NCBI GenBank assembly: GCA_021234155.1
Contig: JAJEKV010000027.1
Location: 62,001 to 126,000, forward strand
Reading direction: 5' to 3'
Length of the DNA: 64,000 bases
Source of the DNA: Isoetes taiwanensis
Taxonomy: Eukaryota > Streptophyta > Lycopodiopsida > Isoetales > Isoetaceae
The first letter of the stretch is position 1; the number at the start of each line of letters is the position of its first letter. A model generated the notes under the pieces. The model saw only the letters and a list, made by a program, of their open reading frames with translations, was not told the origin of the DNA and made no database searches. A program made the position numbers and the translations under genes. Of this stretch, positions 1-11,819 are shown piece after piece.

Positions 1-595
1 GATTCCCTCTAGATTCTATTAGATTTCCCTAGATTCTCCAAGATTCTATGAAGATCCCATTAGATTCATTTAGATTTTATGATATTGCCCTAGGTTCCCT
101 TACATTACATAAGATTCAAAGAGATTCTATAAAGATTCCCTTAGATACTCTTAGATTTCATCAACATTTTCTTAGATTCCCTTAGATTTTATGAAGATTT
201 CTTTAGATCCCCCAGATTTTAAGAGATTCTCTTAGGCTTGTAAATATTTTCCTAGATTCTCTTACATTTTATAAGATTTTCTTACATTCTATTAAATTCT
301 TCTGGATTCCTTTACATTCTATAACTTTTTAGAACATTCTAAGACTTTCTGGAACATTCTAAGACTTTCGATATATTCTAGAACTTTCTGGAAGTATTTC
401 CCTAGATTTCCTTACATTCCCGTAGATTCCCCTACATTCTAGAACATTCTAAAACTTATTAGAACAATTTAGAATTTTCTAGAAGAATTTTTTTAGATCC
501 CCCCTAGATTCTCTTATGTTCTAGAATTTCTAGAAGATTCTAGAACTTTCTAAAGCCTTCCAGAACATTCTAGAACCTTCTTGAACTAGCTAGAA
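1..595. repeat. Degenerate AT-rich short tandem array (TTAGATTC-like)
   Basis: The stretch is built almost entirely from variants of TTAGATTCCC, ACATTCTA and TCTAGAAC. They follow each other roughly every 10-13 bases without a fixed period. The first half is dominated by TTAGATTC words and the second half by ATTCTAGAAC words. The array is already in progress at the first base, so its left end lies outside the window. It resembles a decayed satellite or minisatellite. No coding frame is visible. Confidence 0.7.
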
Positions 596-671
596 TGTTA
601 TAATCTATTTTATCTTAATGGGAACATTACCCTTAAGTATACTTGAAATATAGATTATTTATGGAATTAAT

Positions 672-735
672 GCTTGGTCTAGTGGCTAGAATGGGGGGTT
701 CGAGGGTCAATGGCCAGGGTTCGAATCCCCCACAC
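672..735 (+). repeat. tRNA-like sequence (SINE head or tRNA pseudogene)
   Basis: A near-consensus pol III A box (TGGTCTAGTGG, 675-685) is followed by a perfect B box (GGTTCGAATCC, 718-728). The spacing suits a tRNA-derived promoter. The outer ends do not pair into an acceptor stem and there is no plausible anticodon arm, so this is not a working tRNA. It is more likely the head of a tRNA-derived SINE or an old tRNA pseudogene. No clear poly-A tail or target duplication was identified. Confidence 0.55.
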
Positions 736-783
736 AATATAAAAATTTTAAAAGCCTTTTCTTAAGGGATGAGCATTCAACTT

Positions 784-1065
784 GGGCCGTAGGATCTTGG
801 ACTCGATCAAGGGTCGAGATCTCACGCAACATGAGCCATAGGATCTATTACATATAATTCCCAAAGTCATGTACACCGTAGGATGTGTCCCAAAGCAACG
901 CGTGAGCCGTAAGATCTCTGGACCCACGCCATCGATCAAAATCAACTCCTCGACCGTAGGGATCGCTGCTATAATGAATTATATATAAACTTCCAGGCCA
1001 TCTGGGCCGTAGGATACGTCCCAAAGCCACGTGAGCCGTCGGATCTCGAACGGACGGTCGGATAA
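784..1065. repeat. Dispersed GCCGTAGGATC motif cluster
   Basis: About eight variants of GCCGTAGGATCT occur in under 300 bases, often followed by TCCCAAAGC and ACGTGAGCCGT. Spacing is irregular, about 30-60 bases. The cluster resembles motif-rich subterminal or LTR regulatory sequence of plant transposons, but no element boundaries were found. Confidence 0.5.
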
Positions 1066-1159
1066 GCGCGACAAACATAAGAACATATATAGAGTATATA
1101 TATAATATAGATAGATATTTAATATATATACGTTCACATATTTGTATATATAAAAAAAA

Positions 1160-1215
1160 AGCGGATAAATTTATATCAAGAGGAAGTCTCTCTCGATAGA
1201 TTTATACCGCAAGAC
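1160..1215. repeat. Two units of a 32-bp minisatellite
   Basis: Two copies of a unit with core ATAAATTTATA, flanked by GCGG or CCGC, lie 32 bases apart (near 1163 and 1195). The same unit forms a longer array at 5561-5828, so these two copies are an outlying piece of the same repeat. Confidence 0.6.
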
Positions 1216-3435
1216 TTTTTTTTGATATATATATGTAAATATATATGTTATATATCAAATGATATATCTATAGGTATATCGGATGGGGGGCATCGCCTTT
1301 AGGTGTATATAGACACAAATCTTGGTCGTCCATTTTAATGAGGTGGCATGAGGATTAAATCTTGGCCTTAGATATAGTTTGACGTGACATTCATTTATGA
1401 GATGGTGAATGACAACTTTTGATCTTGGCCATTGAATATGTAGGAATAGATCCTAGCCGCATAGAGGCATCCATGGGGTCATGGATGGGTGAAGATGGGG
1501 GCATGAGGTGGCATTGTTCGATGTGACCATTTATAAGAAAAATTAGGAAATAGTTATAGCTAATGAGGTGGCATCAGATTGGCGCGAGAGGCCATGTAAT
1601 TAAATGCCCCTTTAATAGCCCCTTTAATAGCAATTCAGGGCTTTAATTTCCTCGGAAATCGCATTTAAGAACATGGCATTTGCAAAAAGCTCGGCCTGCA
1701 TTCTAAGTGGTGCTCTCCTCGACCGCCATAGCCGCGTTTCATGGAGCTTTTAGCCAAGTTTTCCAATGGCGATGGGATTGTGGTAGGTTTTGATGGAGGC
1801 GGCATGGCCTAGGCTTCAATCCGGAACCCCCAGAAAGGCGGAATTTTGGAGATTTTGGGCACAAACATTACCGGTTGATCCTAAAGACAAGCTTCGAGTC
1901 CTTTGTTGAGCTCAGATGTTTGCGCTTGCTCGCTAGACTCAAGCTCGTGTAATAACTCCAGCGGAGCCAAAAGGGTTAATAAGTGAAGTTTGTTCGCACC
2001 CTCATCTATAACAGGGGGATTATGAAGCGGGATACCACCGGGCTATAAGGCGACGATCCGCAGCCTCGTGTATGAAATGCCGGTTACCCAATTTAAGGAA
2101 TTAATCCGACATCCATGGCAGCAAGGGGATCGATTTGGCATAGCCCTTTGGGGGCCATTTAGTCGCAAAGAAAACCGCTGAGCAAATATTTAGTTCCGAA
2201 GCTTTGGAGCCATGGAGCTTTGGAATGGTTTGTTCTTTTGCATTTTTAGCTTTACCTTAGTTTCTTGGTGGGATCTTCACTCACATAACCCATTTTGTTA
2301 TTTGCATTTTTCCGTAGATGCCGCCGGATTTGAGCGCTTTGTTTTTGTCGATATGGTGCAAAGGGGTGACTAGGCTTCCAAAATCAAGCGCGGATTTTTA
2401 AAGGCCGTGCTTAGATTTCTCGAAGCAAATAGGCGTGACGCTTGGATGGTCGAAAGCTCAAGGCTGCAACCTCAACCCTCGCCAGCAATTTTGTCTTCTG
2501 ATCGTCCCTAAATTGGGAGGCTCTAGCTCAGATCATTCCAAATTTGTGTGGTGGGCGCCTTAGATCATACTATACATCTAAACCATCTCTTATATTCATT
2601 TTCGACGGTAGTTGATGCTTAAAGATAGCAATGGAAGCTTGCTTTGGTGCTCTAACACTACAAACAATGGAAGCCTTCACGAGTATACTGGATGCATATG
2701 CTGAGCAACTATTTCAAACATTTCTGCAATATGCTGCTAATGTGGTGGCAGTAATAAGAACATTTCTGCAATATGCTGTACTCAAGCCATCGGCAAGCCA
2801 GGTATGTCTTAAATCTAAAATAAGTTGACAATCGACCTTTAATTAAAGAGGGAAGACTAAGAACTAGATGCAAGGACAAAGCGAGATTACTGACCAGTCC
2901 TGGACTTCAGTTTCTAGTGGCAGATGTTACATTGAATGCAAAGCTCACAAGTGCCGCCCATTTTACTTCAAATTGCACAAGCAAGTGCAGCAGGCAATTT
3001 ACAATAGCCTATATTAGGTCTGGCTTTAACAATGGCACTATAAAAAGTAAAAGTGGGCTTAGAAACTATCGTTCTTGAATCCTATGGATAAATGCACATA
3101 GTAGAGCTGATTTTATTGCCAACTAAATAAAGCAATGAAAACCAAAGGCTTTTTAATTTATGCATGTACATTAATTTTAGTTAACCGTGATTTGTAATGG
3201 TCTAGAGCAAGCGAAGCCATACATTTCGTGGATTTGGATGAAGTAGACTTATAATAGTTTATTTGAAGTTGCCTCTATAATAGTTTATTGGAAGTTGCCT
3301 CACAACCCCTCGCTTTTAATTGTTGCTTTTGTATGAAGATTAGAACGAGAAGATTGTTTGATGTTGTTCATTAGCACTTAGTCAGAGTAGATTTTCCATT
3401 CAGATCTTTTGGTGCATGTAATATTTAACGCTATA
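1216..3435. other. Intergenic, no supported gene
   Basis: Several GAGGTGGCAT words occur between 1340 and 1575. An 18-base direct repeat (CATTTCTGCAATATGCTG) sits at 2719-2736 and 2761-2778. No reading frame has convincing protein character. Confidence 0.5.
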
Positions 3436-3640
3436 CCAGGGATCTTCATGCTAACCATGGCCGAAGGGAAGAAACCCTTATGATGGGTCGAGGATAGATC
3501 AATATGTTGCTAGTGTAAACTCACGCCAAATAAATGACCAGGGATCTTCATGCAACCATGGCCGAGAAATGAAGAAACCCTTATGATGGGTCGGCATAGA
3601 TCAATATGTTGCTAGTGTAAACTCGCCGCCAAATAAATGA
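3436..3640. repeat. Tandem duplication, about 102 bp x 2
   Basis: Unit one (3436-3537) and unit two (3538-3640) both begin CCAGGGATCTTCATG and end AAATAAATGA. They differ by a few substitutions and small indels. Confidence 0.85.
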
Positions 3641-3790
3641 CCATGTCATCTCTATTTGTGGTCAAAGTTTTGTCCAATTTGCCACCATTATTATTCAAGG
3701 CCTCAGATTAAGAATAGAAGTATCAATGCCTATATTCTCTTCCAATGTCTAGGAATGTGATTAAGTGTTGAAATTGTGCATGCATTATCA

Positions 3791-3940
3791 GTGCATCCAC
3801 TTTTTCTTTAATGTGTGGCATATGTATGGGGTGTTCCAACCTATGTTGTTTCAAATAGCAATGAAGTGCATCCACTTTTTCTTTAATGAGTTGCATATGT
3901 ATGGGGTGTTCCAACCTATGTTGTTTCAAATAGCGATGAA
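3791..3940. repeat. Tandem duplication, 75 bp x 2
   Basis: Two adjacent 75-base units (3791-3865 and 3866-3940) begin GTGCATCCACTTTTTC and end TTTCAAATAGC(A/G)ATGAA. They are nearly identical. Open frames across them on both strands owe their internal repeats to this duplication and are not taken as genes. Confidence 0.85.
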
Positions 3941-3944
3941 GTCC

Positions 3945-5560
3945 GGACATTGGCCGCTAAATCTTTTACCGCAAAATAGTCATGTTTGTCTATGCCGATA
4001 TACTATACCTCTTGGTCTTTTCATAATTTTAGAGATGTCTTTCTTTTTCTTTTTACTATTGTTTTGTTTTTTGTTTTCCTTTAAGCACCCTACATATGCT
4101 GATTCAACTGCAATTAAGGGAACAATGTGTGTCAATCGAATTGGGAGCAAGACAATTGCTGGTTCAGCTGTTAATTTGATTGGGGAACAATTATTTGGCA
4201 TAGGTTTATTTCAATGGAGATATCAAGATGTTTGACTTGAGGACATGCAAAATTCGTTGGCAAACAAGCGTAAAAAATGGGATACATATAATAGAAGCTA
4301 TTAATTTGATTGGGGAACAATTATTTGACATGGGAGTCAGTTTTTTGGAGATTATTTATGTATCTTCTCAGTTTTGACTTGCCATGTTAATCTATATTGC
4401 CGCGTATGGGCACGTTTATGCTCAGTGGTTGTCTCATTCTCGCCGCTGATAAGAATAAATGTTGATTTCATATTCAGCAACTTGGTTTTCTCTCGTTATT
4501 TTGGACATGCCATTTTTGAGAAAATGGCACCTTAAAGGAACAAAGATTAGACCAAGAGCACAACCGTGTTTCCAACAACAATGACAGCTTATAGATGTAG
4601 ATTTTGCCCTTTGCAATGGAGATAGAGCACATCACCACAGAGCTCGCCATTTTGAACAAACGCCTCTCGATGAGAAATTTCTTAAAATGAATCCCTTTAG
4701 ATGATTATTGGAGACATTGAGAAAACTTAGGTCCGCCTCACAAAGGTGCAAATATGTAAGTTGAACAAGGTTTTGAAACCCCATGGGATATATAGTGCCA
4801 CACGATGGCAACCCGTGACATAGAAAGACCTATTGACTATTATGGAACTACTCCTTAGCCCTCATATCAATAATAGGATCTATTCTCCGAATTTTAGCGA
4901 TCTATTAAAAATTTCTTTATCACATCGATAGGTATGCTTATTATGTTTTGAGTCCATTGCATGTCTACCATGAACTTGGAAATCTACATATCTCTCGCAA
5001 AGCCAACACTCCCTTTCAGCCCACTCACGCTTTATAGTTGGATGATCACAAGCTTAAGATATCCTTTAGATGGTAGCTATTTTTTTTTAATTGCCTTATA
5101 CATCGATACGATATTTATGCATTGCCTAAACATTTTAGTACTTATCTAATTTTGTTAAAAGCTTTTATCATCCGGCAAAATCAGGGAGCTTTCCTCCTTG
5201 GGGAGCCCTTGGGGAACTTTTTTATGGGGGACCCCGTAACGCTTTTAGATGACAAAGATTGGTTGGATTTCGTAGAACAACTCGAAGTTTAAGTCAAATT
5301 TAGCAAGCTGAATGCACTCATATATAGGAGGATATGTCATCTACATTAAAGGGGTGGCAAAAACCCCCGCTTTTCTATTTGTCTTTACCCAATAGGATCA
5401 TTAATATAGATAAATAAAACTTTTGCTAAGATCTTCATTGTAAATTCCTCGTATTGTAAAATTTCGACAACTTAATGACCAAATGACTTGATACACTCAT
5501 ATTATTAAAACACTTGTATATTATATATTTTATATAATATACATATATATATATCTTGGT
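3945..5560. other. Intergenic, no supported gene
   Basis: AT-rich unique sequence. The phrase TTAATTTGATTGGGGAACAATTATTTG occurs near 4171 and again near 4302, a small local duplication (described here as a 27-base phrase split as TTAATTTGATTGGGG plus AACAATTATTTG). No protein family is recognisable. Confidence 0.4.
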
Positions 5561-5828
5561 ATAAATTTATACCGAGAAAACTCTTTGCGGTATAAATTTA
5601 TACGCTTCGTCCCTCTTTATGTATAAATTTATACCGCTTAGTCCCTCTTTACAGATAAATTTATACCGCCGAGTCCTTTTGTCAGATAAATTTATACCGC
5701 CGAAGTTCTTTTGTTGTATAAATCTATACCGCTCAAGTCTTCTTTATGTATAAATTTATACCGCGGTAAAACTCTCTAGCATACTATGTCCACATATTAC
5801 TATCTATTGAGGTATAAATTTATACCAT
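5561..5828. repeat. 32-bp minisatellite with palindromic core
   Basis: Seven or eight units carry the perfect palindrome GGTATAAATTTATACC or a one-sided variant. Unit starts near 5590, 5621, 5652, 5684, 5716 and 5748 give a 31-32 base period. Between the palindromes sits a spacer of the form TTAGTCCCTCTTTAT. Each unit could form a short hairpin. Confidence 0.8.
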
Positions 5829-7862
5829 CTTGAAATTTATTTGAAGAAACTAAGGACTACAGAGAACAAATAAGTTACAAAGTTTAAAAAGTCCGATTGA
5901 TACATACGCCGCCATCGCAGTATACGTAAGTCTATAGCAAGTTTGGAGGAGCAAATAAGAGCAAGTGTATAAAGCAAAGCTGCTAAGCATCTTCAACTTC
6001 AACTCGCGGTGAGGCATACTTTAAGGTGACAATATTTGCTTCATTGAGGCAATATCAAAATGTGTTGCATTTTTGCAATTTTGTTCATAATTTTGTAGTG
6101 AATTCATAAACTTTGAACTAAATACGTTTTTGGGCACTCTTAGCTTTGTTGTTTTTTTTTCAATGTCTATTTTGTTTTGTCCTTAAAAATTACTATTTCT
6201 CAAACCAAACTAGGAGGCCAAAAAATGGTACCAAACAATTTTGAATGAAAAGTCGAAGTTCAAATTCCCCTCCAAAAATGGTGCCTAAAATATTCAAATT
6301 GTCACACTTGTCACAAATATACCAAGAAAAGGGCATTTTTTAAGGGAATTTTAGGGAATCTTTCAAAGATTCCTTTTGAAGTGCGTTTGCAGCAAATAAG
6401 TGCGTTTCATTTTAAACTTTGTTAAGGGCTAACCCGTTAAAAAAAAGGGGTTTGATTAAAAGACCAATCCAGAGCTCCAAAAGGCCAGAATAGGAAGAGG
6501 CAACAAATACACAGAACGTAGCATCCATGCATCCGTCAATCGTGGCATTCTCCCAGCTACATCGGATAAGGAGAGCAAAAAAAGAAAGATCAGAACCCCA
6601 AAGTGCAAAATCATGCGAAAAGAATTTCTTCGATTTTTGGAAAGCCGAAAATTTATTCCGGTACCTAAACTCTCAAAAACCTTAGAAAAATAACATAAAA
6701 ATATTCCAAAAACATTTTTTATCATACCGGATAATCCCAAATTAAAAGAGTTGGTAGTACAATGATTTTTCGAGGTGTTCATAAATTATACTAATGTCAA
6801 TATTAACTAAACAATTTCATTATGCAAAATCGAAGTAACAAGTCTATAACACTAAAGCCAAAATAAGATGATAACTTATGCGCGGTCCTGAACATTGATT
6901 TTTGTTAGCCTCCATTATGCAGTAGTTATTTTATCCGCTTTGATTTCATTATTTTACGAGCAAACAAACTCAGAGGTATGTGCTTTCTGATAGAAATCCC
7001 ACACATCTCTTCCTCAAACAACACCGCTGGTTAGATATCTGGGAGCAATGGCTTCGGCATCACAGATCAACCTATTTCTGGCCTACTTTAGGTTATGTGG
7101 AAGGCCGATGTGGTGCCATTAAAAAAAGTGTTCATCGTAGGGCGGTTCAACCATTTGTATATTCTACCACCATTAAAAAGCCCTGCTTCTGCCTATCCTT
7201 CTGTGAATAATTTCTAAATGTATGGATGACGACGAGGAGTTTGATATAGTGGTGTGACAAACTCTTATCATTAAAAGGATGCATGCCTCTTTCTCTATAA
7301 TGTGGTGCCGATCAAGATCCGTATATTTGTAACTCTAGAATTCCAATGGTTAGTTGCTATATATGTATGTATGTGATAGAGTAGGAAGCTGACGCTGGCA
7401 GTCGATTTAGGGGAAGAAGCAGTATTTCTCTGTTGGTGAAGATGGGATTGTGGATAACATCGCGCGTGCCTCCTGGGCAGATGCTGGGCAGCCAAGGGGT
7501 TTCTAATTGCGGCTCTTGCAGGTGGCGGCATGGCCATGAAGTTGATCCGCTGCTGCTGCTTTGAAATTTGCAGCTGGGATCGGCCTCGCTTCTATCAGGT
7601 TAGCGTTTTGTTTCCTCTGTGTTGTTCTTTTTGTAGTTTTCTGTTATGTCTTGAGAAAGGCAGCTAGGAAGGGGAGGGGTGCGGCAGGCCAGGCCCCCAT
7701 CCCACCTGTTTGTCCGATTGCTCCTGCCATGTCTGGTAGTGCAGACATGAATCCTTTCCTGCCTCCTTTTTCATGCCTGCTAGTGCATAGATGAATCCAA
7801 TTCGCCCTGCTGTTGCCATGCTTGACACTTCTAGCTCTGGATAGATCCAAGAGCCCCCAGCC
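5829..7862. other. Intergenic with a few short open frames
   Basis: No recognised gene. On the plus strand, a frame from 7561 encodes a hydrophobic stretch (LAFCFLCVVLFVVFCYVL) followed by basic residues, but its first codon is TTG. On the minus strand, a 108-codon frame at 6456-6782 contains a hydrophobic segment. Neither shows family motifs, so neither is called. Confidence 0.35.
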
Positions 7863-8680
7863 ATGCCCAATTCATCCTTCAGTTGGGGGGCAATTGACGT
7901 GTCTGTGACATTAGACCTCTCAGGCCAAGATGTGCCCCTCAGTTTCTATGAAGCTCTATCATCTTTCTGTGACAGAAACCGCATAGCAGGGGTTGTTGCC
8001 TTTGCAGATCACAACTGGCAATGTAAACCAGCTGGTGTGGTTCTGGTCTGCAAGGCGCTGAAGAACATAAGGTTCCACTGCTTTGAAGGGATGGTGGGCT
8101 ACTGTATGAGGATATTGGCAAGGTGCATTATTTATGTCACCTGCATAATGTTAACGATTCCATGACACAGAAGGACAAAGATCTTTATTTGCGTTAGGGC
8201 GCTGGAGATACTACGGGCCTTTGTGTTCTTAACAATTATCGTAACATTCTTAATAAGGCAACACATTACGTTTTATATCATGGTGGACGTCGTGCCACAC
8301 GGAGCCTCACTTTTACCTTGGCTAGAATGATCAGGAGCAACAAGTATACCCTGTCCAGCAGCTGGATAATCCCTTCTAACACAGTCCACGTGAATGAACA
8401 CAGGGTCCCTGCTGCTTGGAGGATCCTCCTGAACCCTTCTCATTGCATGCCTTCAGATATCCGAACAATTCTGTATGGGCTGCCAGCTGGCTATGTGCCA
8501 GTTGAGAGAAATGGACCTGACAGACATAGGTATTGGAATGACTCCATCCCCGCTGATGAGGCTGATGAGAATTTCCATGATTTTTGTGATCCCATGTTCA
8601 ACCTTGAGGTTCAGATACTCGATCATGACGCTGATTACATTCCAGTTTACACAGGAGATCATACTATGGCCGTTGTCTAG
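7863..8680 (+). pseudogene. Unrecognised decayed coding region
   Basis: The first part reads from an ATG at 7863 to about 8095. The likely continuation is in another frame from about 8095 and runs through one TAG (8195) to a stop at 8678-8680. Together they would make roughly 270 codons of ordinary amino-acid composition, including FADHNW, YEDIGKVHYLCHL, YVLYHGGRR, LSSSWIIP and LYGLPAGYVP. The consistent composition across the frame change suggests a former protein gene with one frameshift and one nonsense change. No family was recognised. A pyrimidine-rich tract ending TTGTTGCAG at 8731-8739 could be a splice acceptor for a further downstream piece (to about 8958). Viral, transposon or host origin cannot be decided by eye. 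Confidence 0.4.
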
Positions 8681-11246
8681 GCCTATTAGTTGCTCTGTGA
8701 TTGTACAGTTTCCTTTATGTATTGCTATTGTTGTTGCAGGTTAGAAATGGAGGTTGATACGAATGCCCAGGATGGTGCAGGTGATCTTGTGGTGCACATA
8801 GATCCTTCAATTATCAGTTCTAGCGTGGATGCCTCTCATCCTGACGCTCGGGTTTACCCATCGGAACTGGAGGAGACATCCTGTGCCGAGGAGTTCGTGC
8901 ACCAGCTTGTTCAGATTGGCACTGAAATGCATAGGATGGCAGCTCACGTGATTGCATGAATGTACATATAGGACCTTTGCCTTGTAAGAAAATAACAGTT
9001 CCACTTAATTTGATTGTGTTACTTTGTCTTGTAAAGGAATAACAGGTTCACATAATTTACTTATGTTATGGTGCTGTATTTGCATGCTGGCCTCTTGTAT
9101 TTCGGCTTGGGACCATGGTTTTTGTGCAAGGGGTGCTTCTATTTAATGGGATCAATTTGACCCCATGTTGACCACAGACTGGTGGCTTGGATTCTCGCAG
9201 CCAACATATTCTCTGGAAGATGCTATCGTCAAACGCCCAAAAAACGATAATACAACTAAAAAAGATGACACAAATGGTAAGAGTTCGTTGAAACATTTCA
9301 TACTATACTTGATTGTTTTAGATTTCTGTTGTTGTGCAAAGATGTCAAATCAAGAACTCTATGTTCGGTCACTATAGCGCCAAAAGACTAGCAACATGGG
9401 GCGACTATATAGCTTATGGGCATGCAATAGAGACAAAGCTCCATAACTTAGAATGATAAAGTTCTCTTCTAGACAAAAACTATTGATCTCATTGATGGAA
9501 TATGTTCCATGTTCATCTATGGCATGCATATATTAGTCGATCAGTTGTTCAATTTGTAGGAATTGAACTTTTAAGCTATGCTTTGGCTGTGGTTATATAG
9601 ATGCTATACTGATTTTTAGTACGTAGAACGAGTCTCTCTGTTATACAGCCACAAAGATGCTTTGCCAACCTCTGTTATTTAATGAAGTAAATCTGTATGC
9701 TTATTCCTGGTCGTGAGGGCTGTTAAAGCTTAGCATGAAAATTGCATGTTTGATTCCTCAGAGGCATCTATATTCCTTTTGCTTCTTACCAGTTGTTCCT
9801 TAGCAACTACATATGTGCTGGTATTAACTATAATGATGGAGTGATTTTAAACCAAAGAATGCTTTGCAACCTCTGTCATTCATAGAGTTACCCACATTTT
9901 CAGCATTATAGGGTGGTTTCGGCAATGGCTTTATTGCCCAACCCTGGCATTCTGGTTGGTAGAGATTCTAAGATTAGCAGTATGCTTACTCTTGGTCGCA
10001 AGAGTTCCTCAAGTGGGTTTAGCATGAAACTGAGGAGCGTGTTTGATTCTTTTGAGGTATCTAAATATGCCTTTCACTTCTTATCAATTTGCTTCTTAGC
10101 AATTAGATATCGTCTGGTCATAACTATACTAAGAATCTATATTTCAATTTACTTATGATTAAGGAATAGTCATGAAAACCACTTTTCTTGAATGTAAAAC
10201 TTGTTGATAAGTAGAGGACCAGCACATGGTAGACATGATTACAAGTAGAAAATAAAATTACATGTCGGAGATACGTTCCTTTTTTCCTCTTCATGCCATC
10301 TGCACTGATAAGCATAACCTGAAGGCTTTTTAACTCTTCTTTTATGACAAACTCCAGTTTCATCATTCCTCCAAAATATCATTGATGTGCACATGGGTTT
10401 ACTCTTAAATTGAAATTTTGAACATGTTGATAGATTGCATTCATAATGGATTCACGAGTCTATTCATTCTGAAGAAAAAATGTTGTGTTATGTTAATAGC
10501 TGCAGGAATTGAAACAAATGCTTGAAAGCTATATTTGTAGTAAGCATAAGGATATTACAAAAGGTACATACTAGTACAGTATTAATACATATCGAGCATT
10601 TTTAGGAGGAAGTTTAACCCTTGATAGAATTTTGCTTTTTGCAAGGGGAAGCATTAAACCTCTAAGAAATAAAAGCATAGTCTGAGTCAAAGAAAAATTG
10701 AAATTCAAAATTTGCTGCCAAGATGTCCATCTTCCTTTGTCCTTTCTTCCCATCTCTCTGTTAAAATTGACGAAGTCACAGTATGGGCAATTGTAGAGAT
10801 GGCATTTGGCCAGGTTGAACCTCCCAACTTGATCAGTTGCCTTACAGAAGGCCTCTTCGAGTATTATAATTCATATACAGGAGCAATCACAGCTATAGGA
10901 GTCACCATGTTATACAATTGGAATTGCTCCAAATTGATCCAGCCAGATGGAATTAATCAAAAGGTTGATCCTGTCCCACTTCAGTGCTAGGACTAGTGTG
11001 TTACTATCGATCAAGTCCAAACTCCAAATTAGCAATTCACATTTGAAACCTTACACTTGTATTTTGCTTGTTTATGGGTTTTTATTCCAACGTTGAGTAG
11101 GAGCCATTGATTGTCGGAATATTCCTCCTATTGTGCCAAATCCATGGCTATTAACATTTTGCCAAATAATCAACATGCCATTTCCTATTGTCTCGATTGA
11201 ACATATCGGCTGAAAATAGCATTTTCCAAATAAGCACACAGTTTCC
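8681..11246. other. Intergenic with a diverged local duplication and exon-like pieces
   Basis: Blocks near 9655-9810 and 9853-10110 are diverged copies of each other. Both carry GCTTTGC(C)AACCTCTGT, then TATGCTTA(C/T)TC(C/T)TGGTCG, then CTTCTTA(C/T)CA. The second copy holds a short frame from an ATG at 9925 (MALLPNPGILVGRDSK...) ending at a possible donor GAG|GTATCT. At 10815-10960 a short frame (EPPNLISCLTEGLFEYYN...) looks exon-like. None of these pieces was assigned to a family. Confidence 0.3.
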
Positions 11247-11819
11247 ATGAAACTATGGTTTCAAACCCATGTTTTTGTACGTGACGTGGCCAAGACAAGG
11301 GGGAATGTACACGATTATAGAAATGATCCAAAAATTCAATCTGGCTCTGATTCGATTTGCCCGCATGCATCGTCTGCGAGTAAGTATTTGAAGCCCAACA
11401 GCCAAGACCGAGGAATGGCCGCCCCTGCTATGAACAATCTCGCCAACCCCTCAAAATTTGCAGAGGTCTCTAGAGCCGACAACAACGACATGGTAAGAAG
11501 AGCTGTCCGCCCAACAAACGTACCCATGTGTGCATTCCAATCCCTTCCTTTTTCATACCATGCACAACAATGCCAAAATAAACACAAACCTCAAGCCAAA
11601 CAAGGTTCTGCGCACAGAGGGTTGCCCTTCGGTGGCCCGAGAGTGTGTTTTCATGTTTCTTGCTGTCGTTTCGTTTCATGGTTCTTGTTGGGTCATTTGA
11701 TGTGTTTTGGGGTTATTAATGGTTTGAAAGGGGGGTTTTGTTTTGTGTTGTTTTATTTTCCTTTGTTTATGAATTGTGCATGGACCAAGCCTATTTCTAG
11801 GATGGTGCTAATGACTTGA
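11247..11819 (+). CDS. Hypothetical protein, 190 codons, doubtful
   Basis: An uninterrupted frame starts with ATG. Its N-terminal two thirds are polar and the C-terminal third is rich in Cys, Phe and Trp. No domain was recognised. Around 11600-11628 it shares a GCGCAC(A/G)GAGGGTTGCCCT phrase with a non-coding site near 40910-40938, so part of the frame probably lies on a dispersed repeat. It may be open by chance. Confidence 0.15.
   Translation: MKLWFQTHVFVRDVAKTRGNVHDYRNDPKIQSGSDSICPHASSASKYLKPNSQDRGMAAPAMNNLANPSKFAEVSRADNNDMVRRAVRPTNVPMCAFQSLPFSYHAQQCQNKHKPQAKQGSAHRGLPFGGPRVCFHVSCCRFVSWFLLGHLMCFGVINGLKGGFCFVLFYFPLFMNCAWTKPISRMVLMT

Noticed and set aside
672-735. Functional tRNA gene
   Set aside because: The acceptor stem does not pair and there is no anticodon arm, although A and B boxes are good.
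3723-4235. Open frames with internal sequence repeats on both strands
   Set aside because: Their repeated peptide comes from the 75-bp DNA tandem duplication; no protein family or coding bias is evident.
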